From Actinokineospora auranticolor (GTDB lineage Bacteria; Actinomycetota; Actinomycetes; Mycobacteriales; Pseudonocardiaceae), in contig NZ_PTIX01000005.1 of assembly GCF_002934265.1 (NCBI RefSeq), positions 310,001 to 374,000 of the forward strand: a stretch of 64,000 bases of DNA, written 5' to 3'. Positions 49,263-58,730 of this stretch are shown in pieces; the first letter of the stretch is position 1; every line of letters starts with the position of its first letter. The translations under genes and the position numbers were made by a program. The notes under the pieces are model-generated. The model ran no database searches. It was given only the letters and a program-made list of their open reading frames with translations, and was not told the origin of the DNA.

Positions 49263-52200
49263 GTGGCGGGCATGGGGTCTGGCGGGATTCCGGACACGGT
49301 GGTGGCGCGGGCGGGGCGGCTCTTCGAGTTCCTGGCGCGCAGCCAGCAGCTGCGGACCTCCGCGCCCCGCACCACCGACAGCTACGAGTCCGTGCTGTGG
49401 CTCGGGGAACTGCCCGAGCACCCGGCCGTCCGCCGCGCGCCGGAACCGGGCGCGCTGCTGTTCGAAGTGGCCCGTGTGCCGCGGGTCCCGGCGCCCGAGC
49501 CGCCTGAGGTCCTCGACCGCTGGCTCGACGGTCCGGTCGACGAACCCGGCGCGCGGCCCCGACTCGTCGACACCGCGGTGGTCCACGGCGTCGAGCGGTC
49601 GCGCGCGGACGACCCCGAGATCGCCACCGCCTACGACGCCTGGCTCGTGGACTGGTCCGCGTGGGCCGGCGCCGAACTCGCCCAAGAGCCCGCGCGCGCC
49701 GTCTACAACCAGGTCTTCGCCACCTACGTCGCCGCCACCGACCACTCCGACGAACTCGAACTCGTCGTCGCCGTCGGGTGCCTGTCCTGGAAACCGGGTG
49801 CCGCGATCCGCAGGCACCTGATCACCGCGCCCGCCGCGATCACCTTCGACGACGACAACGGCCGCCTCGCCGTGCGCGCCGGGGAGCGCCTCGACGGCGC
49901 CGCGGTGGAACTCGACATGCTCGACCCCGACCTCATCGCCGACGCCCAGCACGTCCGCCAGGTCAGGGCCGAGCTGGCGGACGCTGACGGGGAGGTGCTC
50001 GACCGCGAGGTCGCGGGCGCGCTGGCCCGCAGGCTCACCCACGCCATCGACGGCGACGGCGAGTACACCGACGACGACGCGCCCCGGCCGCCGGGCAGGC
50101 ACGCCGCGACGTCGTTCGCCCCCGCGGTCGTGCTGCGCAAGCGGTCCCGGCAGGGCCTGGTCGACATCCTCGACACCATCTCCCGGCAGATCACCGACAC
50201 CGGCACCGTCCCGGACGGGCTGCTGCCGCTGGTGGACCCGGACCACCGCCCCGCGAGCACCCGCTCGTCCGAACCGGGCGCGCTGGTCGAGGTCGACGAC
50301 GACCCGTTCCTGCCGCTGCCGGTCAACGAGGTGCAGCTGCGCATCCTGCACCAGGTGGACAGCAAGGCCCAGACCCTCGTGCAGGGCCCGCCCGGCACCG
50401 GCAAGACGCACACCGCCGCCGCGCTGCTGTCGCACCTGCTGGCCCAGGGCAAGCGGGTCCTGGTCACCGCGCAGACCGACCGGGCGCTCAAGGAGGTCCG
50501 GGCCAAGCTGCCCGAGTCGATCGCGGCGCTGGCCGTGTCGGTGGTCGGGTCGTCGCGTTCGGACCTGGCCGACCTCAAGGTCGCCGTCGAGCGGATCAGC
50601 CACACCGCCGCCGAACACGACCCGGAGGCCGCGCGCCGCGCCATCGAGGACCACGTCGCCGCCATCGACGAGCTCCGGCGCCACCGCGCCGCGCTGCGCC
50701 ACCGGCTGGTCGAGGCGCGCGCCGCCGAGGTCGCCGAGCACGACGTGCGCGGCCACCAGGGCACCCTCGCCGAGATCGCGCGCCGGATCGAGGACGAGCG
50801 GCCGCGCTTCGCCTGGCTCACCGACCTGGTCGCGGTCGGGGCCGCCGACGAGCCGCCCGTCGACCAGGACACCGCCATCACGTGGCACCGCCTCCTCCTC
50901 GACCGCGCGCTGATCGCCGACGAACCCGAGGCCCGGCAGCGCCTGCTCGCCCTGGCGGAACTCCCCGAGCCGGACGCCTTCGCCGCCCTCGTCGCCGCCG
51001 AGCGCGCCGCGACCGCCGAGGCCGACCGGTTCGCCGACCTCGCCGGGCACCAGGCGTTCCCCGCCGTCCAAGCGCTCCCCGCCGCCACCCGCGCGGACCT
51101 GCGGCAGCGGCTCAGCGGCCTCGCCGACGAGGCCGACGAACTCGCGCGCCGCCGCGAGGACTGGATGGGCGACGCGCTGACCGACGTCCGCACCGGCCGC
51201 GCCGCGATCTGGCACTCCCGGGCCACCCAGGTCCAGCGGATCACCGCCGAGGTCACCCCCGTCGTCGACCTCCTCGGCCCGCTCACCTCGGTCACCGCGA
51301 ACGGCGAGGTCGGCGCGCTCGCGCAACTCGCCAGGTCCCTGCGCGAACACCTCGCGGGCGGCGGGAAGCTCAAGACCAACCCGGACGGCACGGTCAAGGC
51401 GGGGGCGTTCGCGCCCAAGGTCGTGAAGCTCGCCCAGCCGCTGTTCGACGGTGTCCGAGTCAACGACACGCCCCCGACGACCACCGACCAGCTGGACGCC
51501 TTCCTCCGGTGGGTCGAGGCGACCAGGTCGCTCGACGCGCTCGACCGCGCCTGGCCCGAATCGGTGCGCATCCCGGCCGAGGACACGCTGCGCGAACGGC
51601 TCGACTGGCACACCACCGAACTAGCCCAGCTGACCCGGGTCCTCGACCTCGCCGTGGCGCTGGAGCGCGAGGAGCGCGAACTGGAGGCGCTGGGCCTGCC
51701 GCGGCCCGAGTGGCACGACCTCAACGCCGTCCGCGCCTACGCCCGGCTCGTGGACGCCGCCCACGCGTTCGACGCCCGCGCCGCCGCCGGCACGCCCTTG
51801 GCCGCGCTCGCCGACGCGGTCGCCGAGGTCGGCCGGTGGGCGGACGCGGCGCCGTGCGTCCGGGGCATGGTCGACGCGGTCCGCGACCGCGACCACGAGC
51901 ACTACGGCACCCACCACCGCAGGTTGACGCGCCTGGTCGAGGCCCGCGCCCTGCTGGCGCGCCGCGACGAGACCACTGCGCGGCTGCACGCGTCCGCGCC
52001 CGCGCTCCTCGCCGAGGTCGAGTGCGCCCCCGACGAACCCGAGTGGCCCGGACGCCTGGCGGGCTGGACCGCCGCGTGGGCGTGGGCCGCCACCCGCGCG
52101 TGGGTCGCCGACCGGCCGCGCGCGGACGTCAACGCCACGCAGGACGAGGTCACCCGGGTCGACGGCCGCGTCCGCGACCGGGTGCAGCGGCTCGCCGCCG

Positions 52201-54404
52201 AGCGGGCGTGGGCCCACGCGGTCGCCCCCGCCCGGCTCTCCGGCCAGGCCAAGGCGAACCTGCAGCAGTACGCGCAACTGGTGAAGCGCCTGGGCAAGGG
52301 CACCGGCCGCTACGCCGCCCAGCAGCGCGCCGAGATCCGCGCCGCCATGGACCGCTGCCGCGCCGCCGTCCCGGTGTGGATCATGCCGGTGTACCGGATC
52401 GCCGAGCAGTTCGCCGTGCGGCCCGACATGTTCGACGTGGTCGTCGTCGACGAGGCGTCGCAGGCCGGGGTCGAGGCCACGTTCCTGCAGTACCTGGCGC
52501 CGCGGATCGTGGTGATCGGCGACGACCGCCAGGTCTCGCCCACCGCCGTGGGCACCGACCAGCAGCAGATCCGCAAGCTGGCCGACCAGTACCTGTGGGA
52601 CGACCCGTACAAGGCGTCCTGGCAGGACCCCAAGCGCAGCCTGTTCGACGAGGCCAAGATGCGCTTCGAGGGCCTGCTCACGCTCACCGAGCACCGGCGC
52701 TGCGTGCCCGAGATCATCGGTTTCTCCAACCGCATCGCGTACGAACCCGACGGCATCCGCCTGATCCCGGTCCGGCAGTACGGCGCCGACCGGCTGGAGC
52801 CGATCAAGCCGGTGTTCCTCGCCGAGGGCTACGAGCGCGGCGGCGACGGCAACAAGGTCAACCCGGTCGAGGTCGAGGCGATCGTCGACCAGATCGAGAA
52901 GTGCGCCGCCGACCCGCGCTACGACGGCCTCACCTTCGGCGTGGTGTCGCTGCTGGGGCGGGCGCAGGCCACCGCCATCGAGAAGCGGCTGCTCGCCCGG
53001 ATCCCGCCGGAGGAGTGGGCGGCGCGCGACCTGCGCTGCGGCGACTCGGCGGACTTCCAGGGCTCCGAGCGGGACGTGGTGTTCCTGTCGATGGTGAAGG
53101 CTCCCGACCCGGGCAAGCGGATCGGCGCCCTCACCGCCGACCTGTACGTGCAGCGCTACAACGTCGCGGCCTCCCGCGCCAAGGACCAGATGTGGGTGTT
53201 CCACTCGGTCTCGCTGTCGGATCTGGGCAACCCGGAGGACATGCGGTTCCAACTGCTCGACTACTGCTACGGCGTGGCCGGGCGGGCGGCCGCGGGCGAG
53301 GGCGCGACGGCGGGCCCGGTGCCGGAGCACGAGCGGGTCGAACCGTTCGACTCGCTGTTCGAGCAGCGCGTGCACAACCGGCTCGTCGGGCACGGCTACG
53401 CGGTGGTGCCGCAGTACCCGAGCCAGGGCTACCGGATCGATCTCGTCGTGGTGGGCGCCAAGGCCCGGTTGGCGATCGAGTGCGACGGAGACGCCTGGCA
53501 CGGGCCGGACGCCTACGAACGCGACCTCGCCCGCCAGCGCGACCTGGAGCGGTGCGGCTGGCACTTCTTCCGGATCCCGGAGTCGGAGTTCTACCTCGAC
53601 CAGGCCGAGGTGCTGGACCGGTTGTGGGGCGCGCTGCACGCGCTCGACATCCACCCGTCCGGTTGGGTCGACACCCGGCGGGCGACCTCGGGTGCGGTGG
53701 TCGAGCGCACACCGGTCGCCGTGGCGCCGGAGGTGGCCGCGCCGGATATCGCCGTGCCTGTCGAGGCCGAGCGCGATGCGGTCACGCCCGCTGTCGTCCC
53801 ACCGGCGGTCGCCGAGTCCGACACCCCGGTACCCGTTGTCGTCCCGCCGGTCGCGCCGGTTCCGGTGCCCGGTGCCGCCGCGCGCTCAGGCGTCGAGGTG
53901 TCCGAGCCCGCCGAGTACGTGCAGTTCGGTGGCGCGGTCCCGGCGGTGACCGGCGCGTCCCGCGCCGACCTGGTGGCGGGCCTGGAAAGCGTGGTCGCGG
54001 CCGAAGGACCGGTGCTGGGCCAGCGGCTGCACACCGCCTACGTCCGCGCGTCGGGCGGCAACCGGATCGGCAAGCTGATCGCGACCGACCTGAACCGGGC
54101 GATCGGCGCCGCGGTCCGCGCGGGTCGGCTCGTCGAGGACAACCCGCTGGGCGAGGCCGGTGCCAAACCGCGCACCTACCGGCTACCGGACCAGCCCGCG
54201 TTCCGGGTGCGCCACCTCGGTCCGCGGTCCTTCGAGGAGATCCCGCCCGCCGAACTGGCTGCCTTGCTCGACCTGGCCGCGTCCCGTGACCCGGGGGCGG
54301 ACCTCCCGGCGCTGTACCGGACCGCTTTGGAGTTGCTGGGCCTCAAACGCCTCACCGACAACGTCAAGGCACGGCTGAACGCGGCCAACTCCCTGCGCGC
54401 CTGA
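49263..54404 (+). CDS. Large SF1-type DNA/RNA helicase with C-terminal PD-(D/E)XK nuclease-like domain
   Basis: A 1,713-aa protein from GTG 49,263, which has GGGAGG 6 bases upstream; an earlier GTG (49,236) precedes that site. The helicase core of the DNA2/NAM7 type has Walker A QGPPGTGKTHT near 375, a long charged insertion, motif II DEASQAG near 1,062, motif III VIGDDRQVSPT, LTEHRRCVPEI, GSERDVVFLSMV and NVAASRAKDQ. A nuclease-like domain (about 1,360-1,450) has RIDLVV and AIECDGD, as in DUF559/Vsr-like folds with Cys in place of Lys. A proline/valine-rich linker leads to a C-terminal winged-helix-like region. Such fusions occur in phage-defence islands. It is divergent from the NACHT/Hsp70 operon. 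Confidence 0.88.
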   Translation: MAGMGSGGIPDTVVARAGRLFEFLARSQQLRTSAPRTTDSYESVLWLGELPEHPAVRRAPEPGALLFEVARVPRVPAPEPPEVLDRWLDGPVDEPGARPRLVDTAVVHGVERSRADDPEIATAYDAWLVDWSAWAGAELAQEPARAVYNQVFATYVAATDHSDELELVVAVGCLSWKPGAAIRRHLITAPAAITFDDDNGRLAVRAGERLDGAAVELDMLDPDLIADAQHVRQVRAELADADGEVLDREVAGALARRLTHAIDGDGEYTDDDAPRPPGRHAATSFAPAVVLRKRSRQGLVDILDTISRQITDTGTVPDGLLPLVDPDHRPASTRSSEPGALVEVDDDPFLPLPVNEVQLRILHQVDSKAQTLVQGPPGTGKTHTAAALLSHLLAQGKRVLVTAQTDRALKEVRAKLPESIAALAVSVVGSSRSDLADLKVAVERISHTAAEHDPEAARRAIEDHVAAIDELRRHRAALRHRLVEARAAEVAEHDVRGHQGTLAEIARRIEDERPRFAWLTDLVAVGAADEPPVDQDTAITWHRLLLDRALIADEPEARQRLLALAELPEPDAFAALVAAERAATAEADRFADLAGHQAFPAVQALPAATRADLRQRLSGLADEADELARRREDWMGDALTDVRTGRAAIWHSRATQVQRITAEVTPVVDLLGPLTSVTANGEVGALAQLARSLREHLAGGGKLKTNPDGTVKAGAFAPKVVKLAQPLFDGVRVNDTPPTTTDQLDAFLRWVEATRSLDALDRAWPESVRIPAEDTLRERLDWHTTELAQLTRVLDLAVALEREERELEALGLPRPEWHDLNAVRAYARLVDAAHAFDARAAAGTPLAALADAVAEVGRWADAAPCVRGMVDAVRDRDHEHYGTHHRRLTRLVEARALLARRDETTARLHASAPALLAEVECAPDEPEWPGRLAGWTAAWAWAATRAWVADRPRADVNATQDEVTRVDGRVRDRVQRLAAERAWAHAVAPARLSGQAKANLQQYAQLVKRLGKGTGRYAAQQRAEIRAAMDRCRAAVPVWIMPVYRIAEQFAVRPDMFDVVVVDEASQAGVEATFLQYLAPRIVVIGDDRQVSPTAVGTDQQQIRKLADQYLWDDPYKASWQDPKRSLFDEAKMRFEGLLTLTEHRRCVPEIIGFSNRIAYEPDGIRLIPVRQYGADRLEPIKPVFLAEGYERGGDGNKVNPVEVEAIVDQIEKCAADPRYDGLTFGVVSLLGRAQATAIEKRLLARIPPEEWAARDLRCGDSADFQGSERDVVFLSMVKAPDPGKRIGALTADLYVQRYNVAASRAKDQMWVFHSVSLSDLGNPEDMRFQLLDYCYGVAGRAAAGEGATAGPVPEHERVEPFDSLFEQRVHNRLVGHGYAVVPQYPSQGYRIDLVVVGAKARLAIECDGDAWHGPDAYERDLARQRDLERCGWHFFRIPESEFYLDQAEVLDRLWGALHALDIHPSGWVDTRRATSGAVVERTPVAVAPEVAAPDIAVPVEAERDAVTPAVVPPAVAESDTPVPVVVPPVAPVPVPGAAARSGVEVSEPAEYVQFGGAVPAVTGASRADLVAGLESVVAAEGPVLGQRLHTAYVRASGGNRIGKLIATDLNRAIGAAVRAGRLVEDNPLGEAGAKPRTYRLPDQPAFRVRHLGPRSFEEIPPAELAALLDLAASRDPGADLPALYRTALELLGLKRLTDNVKARLNAANSLRA

Positions 54405-54410
54405 CCGGTT

Positions 54411-54440
54411 CCTGGGCGGGCGGCCCACCGTCCGCCCAGG
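54411..54440 (+). terminator. Hairpin terminator after the helicase-nuclease
   Basis: A 9-bp stem (54411-54419 with 54432-54440) and a 12-base loop lie 6 bases after the stop. It may also end the convergent broken gene at 54,453. Confidence 0.6.
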
Positions 54441-54452
54441 CATCCGTCGTCC

Positions 54453-54909
54453 CTACCAGGGGCGCCGCTTGCGGATCCGGTCGTGGACCTGCCGCACCCT
54501 CGGTTCTCGCACCCCCGGCAGCCGGGCGAGGGTGCGCATGGCGACGCACTCGTCGACAGCCACAGGTCTGGCCGCGCCAGGCGCGGCAGTAACCGGTTGC
54601 CCGCTCGACGATCCAGGTCATGCCGACCGCGTCGCCGGGGGCGATCGCGACGGCCCCGGGCGAGCCGAACGACACCATGGGCACCGGGGCGAACACGCCT
54701 CAGGCCGCGGCCTCCTCCGGCGTGACGCTCGCCCATTCCCGCCACGGCGCTCCCGACGGTTCGGGGTCGACGGCGTAGGTGCGCGGTGGCATGAGCACGG
54801 GCATGGCCAGCCCGTTTCCGACCTTCGCGGGCGCGCTGGGCGGCAGCGCTACGCGGTCCACCGGCACCGTCAGGTCCGCTCCGCATTCCGCGCACACGAA
54901 CACCGCCAC
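54453..54909 (-). pseudogene. Broken zinc-ribbon-like hypothetical gene
   Basis: From GTG 54,909 the translation starts AVFVCAECGADLTVPVDRVALP, resembling actinobacterial zinc-ribbon-like hypothetical proteins of about 150 residues. After EEAAA an in-frame TGA (54,700-54,702) intervenes, and the same frame continues GVFAPVPMVSFGSPGAV and IVERATGYCRAWRGQ. A phase change near 54,555-54,572 leads to DECVAMRTLARLPGV and a stop TAG at 54,453. CGA to TGA is a simple one-step origin for the stop. The function of the family is unknown to me. Confidence 0.6.
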
Positions 54910-55012
54910 GAGTCGATCATGGCAGGCCCGGTGTCCTCCTGGTGGGAAAAGTCGACAGAAGATCACCGAGGTTCGAGAATCGTCGCCAGGTCGAGTCGAG
55001 GGAGGTCGGGGG

Positions 55013-56248
55013 ATGGGTGCCGAGATCGGTCGACGGGGGTTCCTGGTGGTGGCCGGGTTGTTGGGGCTTTCCGCGTGCGGGTCGGACACCGGGCGCGGCG
55101 GTTCCGGGGACGGGACGCTGCGGCACTGGTACCACGCGTACGGGGAGGACGGCGTCCAGGACGCCGTGCGCCGGTACGCCGCCGCGTACCCGGGGGCGAA
55201 GGTCGAGGTGCAGTGGAACCCCGGCGACTACGACTCCAAGGTCGTCACCGCGTTGCAGAACAGCGCGGTGCCGGACGTGTTCGAGGCCCAGGTCAAGGTC
55301 GACTGGGTGCGGCAGAAGCAGGTCGTGCCGCTCGACGACCTCCTCGGCGACACCCGCGACGACTTCGTCCGGAGCCTGCTCGACTCCCAAACGGTCGACG
55401 GACGGCTCTACGGCATCCCGCAGGCCATCGACACGCAGGTCCTGTACTACCGCCCGAGCCTCCTGAGCAAGGCGGGCGTGACCCCGCCCCGGACCGTCGA
55501 CGAGCTGATCGACGCCGCGAAACGCGTCAACGCCGGTGGGGTTCGCGGGTTCTTCGCCGGAAACGACGGTGGTGTCAACGTTCTCACCGCGCCGCTGCTG
55601 TGGTCCGCCGGGCTGGACTTCCTCTCCGCCGACGGGAAGGCCCCCGGCTTCGACGACCCGCGCGCCGCCACCGTTTTCGGCAAACTGCGGGAACTGCACC
55701 AGAGCGGCGCCCTGCTGCTCGGCGCGCCCACCGACTGGTCCGACCCCGGGGCCTTCGTCGACGGGCTCACCGCGATGCAGTGGACGGGCCTGTGGAACCT
55801 GCCGAAGATCCGCGCGGCGCACGGCGACGACATCGGCGTCCTGCCGTTCCCGCGCCTCGACTCGCGGGGGGCGGAGTCGGTGCCGGTCGGCGCGTACAGC
55901 GCGATGGTGAACGCGCGCAGTGGGAACGTGGACGCCGCCAAGGCGTACGTCAAGTGGTTGTGGGTCGAGAAAACCGAGTACCAGACCGAGTTCGCCACCG
56001 CGTTCGGCGCCCACCTGCCCGCCCGGCGCTCGCTCGCCGCCAAGACCGGGGACGGGCCCGCCAAGGACGTCGTCGGGTTCGTCACCGAGGGCGGCCGGAT
56101 CGCCAACCCGGCCCGCTGGTCCTCGCGCGCCAACACCGCGCTGACCGACGCCGTGTCCCGGATCGCCCGCGAGGGCGCCGAACCCACGGGGGAGTTGCGC
56201 GCGGCCCTCCAGACGGCCCGGGACGAGATCGCGCGGCTCGACCGGTGA
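55013..56248 (+). CDS. Carbohydrate ABC transporter substrate-binding lipoprotein
   Basis: A 411-aa protein. The N-terminus has Arg-Arg (GRRGFLVVAG) and a lipobox LSAC, so it is a lipoprotein, possibly Tat-exported. The rest is a type 1 extracellular binding protein of the MalE/UgpB group (GTLRHWYHAYGEDG, VPDVFEAQVKVDW, GIPQAIDTQVLYYR). It captures a sugar or oligosaccharide outside the membrane. ATG 55,013 has GGGAGG 8 bases upstream. Its stop overlaps the first permease as GTGA, beginning a four-gene coupled operon. Confidence 0.93.
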   Translation: MGAEIGRRGFLVVAGLLGLSACGSDTGRGGSGDGTLRHWYHAYGEDGVQDAVRRYAAAYPGAKVEVQWNPGDYDSKVVTALQNSAVPDVFEAQVKVDWVRQKQVVPLDDLLGDTRDDFVRSLLDSQTVDGRLYGIPQAIDTQVLYYRPSLLSKAGVTPPRTVDELIDAAKRVNAGGVRGFFAGNDGGVNVLTAPLLWSAGLDFLSADGKAPGFDDPRAATVFGKLRELHQSGALLLGAPTDWSDPGAFVDGLTAMQWTGLWNLPKIRAAHGDDIGVLPFPRLDSRGAESVPVGAYSAMVNARSGNVDAAKAYVKWLWVEKTEYQTEFATAFGAHLPARRSLAAKTGDGPAKDVVGFVTEGGRIANPARWSSRANTALTDAVSRIAREGAEPTGELRAALQTARDEIARLDR

Positions 56249-57138
56249 GGCGCGGCCGCGAGGCGCTCACCTTCTGGCTGTTCGTCGGCCCCTTCGCCGC
56301 CGGGCTGCTGTTGTTCACCTACGTGCCGATCGGCTGGAGCGCCTACCTCAGCCTCTTCGACGCGCACAACACCGTCGCGCCAACGGAGTTCGTCGGGTTC
56401 GACAACTACGTCGACGTCCTCACCGATCGCGCGTTCCTCGACAGCCTGGGCACGTTCACGGTCTTCGCGGCGTTCATCATCCCGACCACGGTCGTGCTGT
56501 CGCTCGGGTTGGCGTTGCTGGTGAACAGGATTCCCATAGCGCAGGTGTTCTTCCGGTCGGTGTTCTTCCTGCCGTTCGCGTGCTCGTACGTGGTCGCCGC
56601 GCTGATCTGGAAGATGTCGCTGTTCTCCGGAGTGGACAGTGGCGTGGCGAACACCGTGCTCGGCTGGTTCGGTGTCGAGCCGCAGGCGTGGGTCGGCACC
56701 GTGGACCCGCCGCTGTACTGGGTCGTGCTGGTGACGGTCCGGTTGTGGCTGCAACTCGGCTTCTACATGATCCTGTTCATCGCCGCGCTGCAACGGATCC
56801 CGCGCCACCTCTACGAAGCGGCCTGGATCGACGGCGCCTCGCCGGGGTGGCAGACGTTCCGGTACATCACGCTGCCCGGCCTGCGCGGTGCCCTGGTCGC
56901 CGTCCTCACCCTGAACCTGATCAACGCCTACCAGGCGTTCGACGAGTTCTACAACGTCCTCGGCGACTCGCGGGGGTACGCGCCGTTCGCCCGGCCGCCG
57001 CTGGTGTACCTGTACTACAACTCGTTGGGCTCGGGCGGGCAGGACCTGGGGCGGGGGAGCGCGGGCGCGCTCGTGCTGGCCCTGGTGATCGCGCTGGCGA
57101 CCCTGTTGTCCGGCAAGGTCTCGCGGAGGCGGCGGTGA
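56245..57138 (+). CDS. Carbohydrate ABC transporter permease (MalF/UgpA-like)
   Basis: A 297-aa membrane protein with six helices. The cytoplasmic EAA loop reads EAAWIDGASPGWQTFRYITLP, the ATPase contact of binding-protein-dependent importers. GTG 56,245 and the stop are both coupled by GTGA overlaps. It forms the channel with the following permease. Confidence 0.93.
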   Translation: MRRGREALTFWLFVGPFAAGLLLFTYVPIGWSAYLSLFDAHNTVAPTEFVGFDNYVDVLTDRAFLDSLGTFTVFAAFIIPTTVVLSLGLALLVNRIPIAQVFFRSVFFLPFACSYVVAALIWKMSLFSGVDSGVANTVLGWFGVEPQAWVGTVDPPLYWVVLVTVRLWLQLGFYMILFIAALQRIPRHLYEAAWIDGASPGWQTFRYITLPGLRGALVAVLTLNLINAYQAFDEFYNVLGDSRGYAPFARPPLVYLYYNSLGSGGQDLGRGSAGALVLALVIALATLLSGKVSRRRR

Positions 57139-57905
57139 CTCGGATCGCGCACTGGGTGGTGCTGGCCCTGGCGGTGGCGGTGTTCCTGCTGCCCTTCGCC
57201 GTCCTGCTCCGGGACGGGATCGGCGCGGACTGGTCGACGGTCGCGGACCTGTTCTCCGACAAGGAACTCATGTTCACCCGGAGCCTGGTCAACTCGACCG
57301 TGGTCGCGGTGCTGCAAACCGCCGGTCAGGTCGTGCTGTGCTCGCTGGCGGGCTACGGCCTCGCGCGGGTGCGGTACCGGCACGCGCCAGTCGTGCTGTA
57401 CGCGGTGATGGCGACGCTGATGGTGCCCACGGCGGTGACGTTCGTACCGAGCTTCGTGGTCGTCTCCAGCCTGGGCTGGCTCTCCGACTTCCGCGGCCTC
57501 GTGGTCCCCGGCCTCTTCAGCGCGCTGAACGTGTTCCTCTTCCGCCAGTTCTTCCTCGACTTCCCGGTCGCCCTGGAGGAAGCGGGCCGCCTCGACGGCC
57601 TCTCCCGCTGGGGCGTCTACTGGCGGGTGGTGGTGCCGAACGCCACGGGGTTCGTCGCCGCCATCGCGGTCATCGACTTCATCGGCAGCTGGAACCAGTT
57701 CCTGTGGCCGCTGCTGATCGCCCAGGACTCGGACACGTGGACGATCCAGGTCGCCCTGTCGAGCCTGCTGACCGCGCAGAACCCCCGCGTCACACTCCTG
57801 TTCGCCGCCGCGGCCGTGTCCATCCTGCCCATCGTGCTGGTCTTCGCCGTCGCCCAGCGCTACCTCGTCCGCGGCGTCACCGAAACCGGTCTAACCGGAC
57901 AGTGA
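57135..57905 (+). CDS. Carbohydrate ABC transporter permease (MalG/UgpE-like)
   Basis: A 256-aa protein with six helices, slightly shorter than the usual 270-280. The EAA loop reads EEAGRLDGLSRWGVYWRVVVP. No ATPase gene is in the operon. Actinomycete sugar importers of this type commonly borrow a shared MsiK-type ATPase encoded elsewhere. Coupled on both sides by GTGA overlaps. Confidence 0.93.
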   Translation: MTRIAHWVVLALAVAVFLLPFAVLLRDGIGADWSTVADLFSDKELMFTRSLVNSTVVAVLQTAGQVVLCSLAGYGLARVRYRHAPVVLYAVMATLMVPTAVTFVPSFVVVSSLGWLSDFRGLVVPGLFSALNVFLFRQFFLDFPVALEEAGRLDGLSRWGVYWRVVVPNATGFVAAIAVIDFIGSWNQFLWPLLIAQDSDTWTIQVALSSLLTAQNPRVTLLFAAAAVSILPIVLVFAVAQRYLVRGVTETGLTGQ

Positions 57906-58279
57906 CCGCGAGCACCGGCCCGGACCGGGTCGGCGTCAAGGTCACGCTGCTGACCATCAACGCCGACGACAACGCCTACAAGGTCCGCATCGACACGCGG
58001 CCGGAGGGCCGCTACCGCAACGCGGACGGCAGCCTCCGCACGCCGCTGCGGTTCACCCTCGACGAGATCGGCGGCGACCACACCACCGAACTCGCCGAGG
58101 GCCAGTGGATGCCCCTGCGCGAGGCCACCCTCACCGCCGACGGCGACACCTCGCTGTACCCGTTCGACACCCACCACATCCCGCTGGAGATCGCGATCAC
58201 CGACGAGCGCGGCGAGCCGGTCCCGATCACCGTCGACCTGCGCGCGGGCCTGGCTCCGGGAGGCCCGCAACTCCACTGA
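57902..58279 (+). CDS. Small hypothetical protein coupled to the sugar importer
   Basis: A 125-aa soluble protein, GTG 57,902 overlapping the permease stop. It appears beta-rich, with the motif SLYPFDTHHIPLEI, loosely like the YPFD region of DUF4436 membrane proteins but lacking their helices. No signal peptide is seen. Tight coupling suggests a role with the transporter; the function is not recognised. Confidence 0.7.
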   Translation: MTASTGPDRVGVKVTLLTINADDNAYKVRIDTRPEGRYRNADGSLRTPLRFTLDEIGGDHTTELAEGQWMPLREATLTADGDTSLYPFDTHHIPLEIAITDERGEPVPITVDLRAGLAPGGPQLH

Positions 58280-58295
58280 GGACTAGGGCCGGGGG

Positions 58296-58730
58296 TCAGG
58301 CGAGCAGGTACTCGGTGGAAGCGCCCCCGACGCGGTCGCAGTTGGTCGTGGACCGCGTGCTGGAGTACGTGAAACCGGAAGGCACGCTGCACGCCCACAG
58401 GCCGGCGGTCGGGGTCTTCAACGTGTACGCGACGCCCGTCCCGCCGAACCGGCAGTCCGAGGACTCGCGAACCAGGGTGTACGTCCACCCCGGCGGGACG
58501 CTGCACGTCCGCTTGCCGTCGGCGGGGGCGACGACGTAGTACAGCGGTTCGCACACCGGCGGCGGCATCGGGCGCGCGGTGGCCCAGGTCCAGCCCGCCG
58601 GGACGCGGCACGACCAGCCCTCGGCCTCGCCCTGGGCGGACGCGGACGCGGGTGCGGCCAGGGTCATGGTCGCGAGCAGTGCGGCCGCGACGGCGAACAG
58701 CGGCCGTCTGCGGAGAATCTTGTTGAGCAT
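58296..58730 (-). CDS. Secreted protein with three cysteine-containing repeats
   Basis: A 144-aa protein from ATG 58,730. A clear signal peptide (basic start, hydrophobic run, cleavage after SASA near residue 33) precedes three repeats of 30-38 residues of the pattern C-x-V-P-x-G-(W/F)-T-(Y/W), then Arg, then a second Cys 10-12 residues later. Six cysteines in all suggest three disulfides, one per repeat. No family was recognised. It is convergent with the importer operon and preceded by a 349-base gene-free region. Confidence 0.8.
   Translation of the reverse strand: MLNKILRRRPLFAVAAALLATMTLAAPASASAQGEAEGWSCRVPAGWTWATARPMPPPVCEPLYYVVAPADGKRTCSVPPGWTYTLVRESSDCRFGGTGVAYTLKTPTAGLWACSVPSGFTYSSTRSTTNCDRVGGASTEYLLA

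Noticed and set aside
49176-53654. Long minus-strand ORFs opposite the helicase-nuclease, including one of 811 aa
   Set aside because: The plus-strand frame has all helicase and nuclease motifs. The antisense translation has none and starts with ordinary shadow composition.
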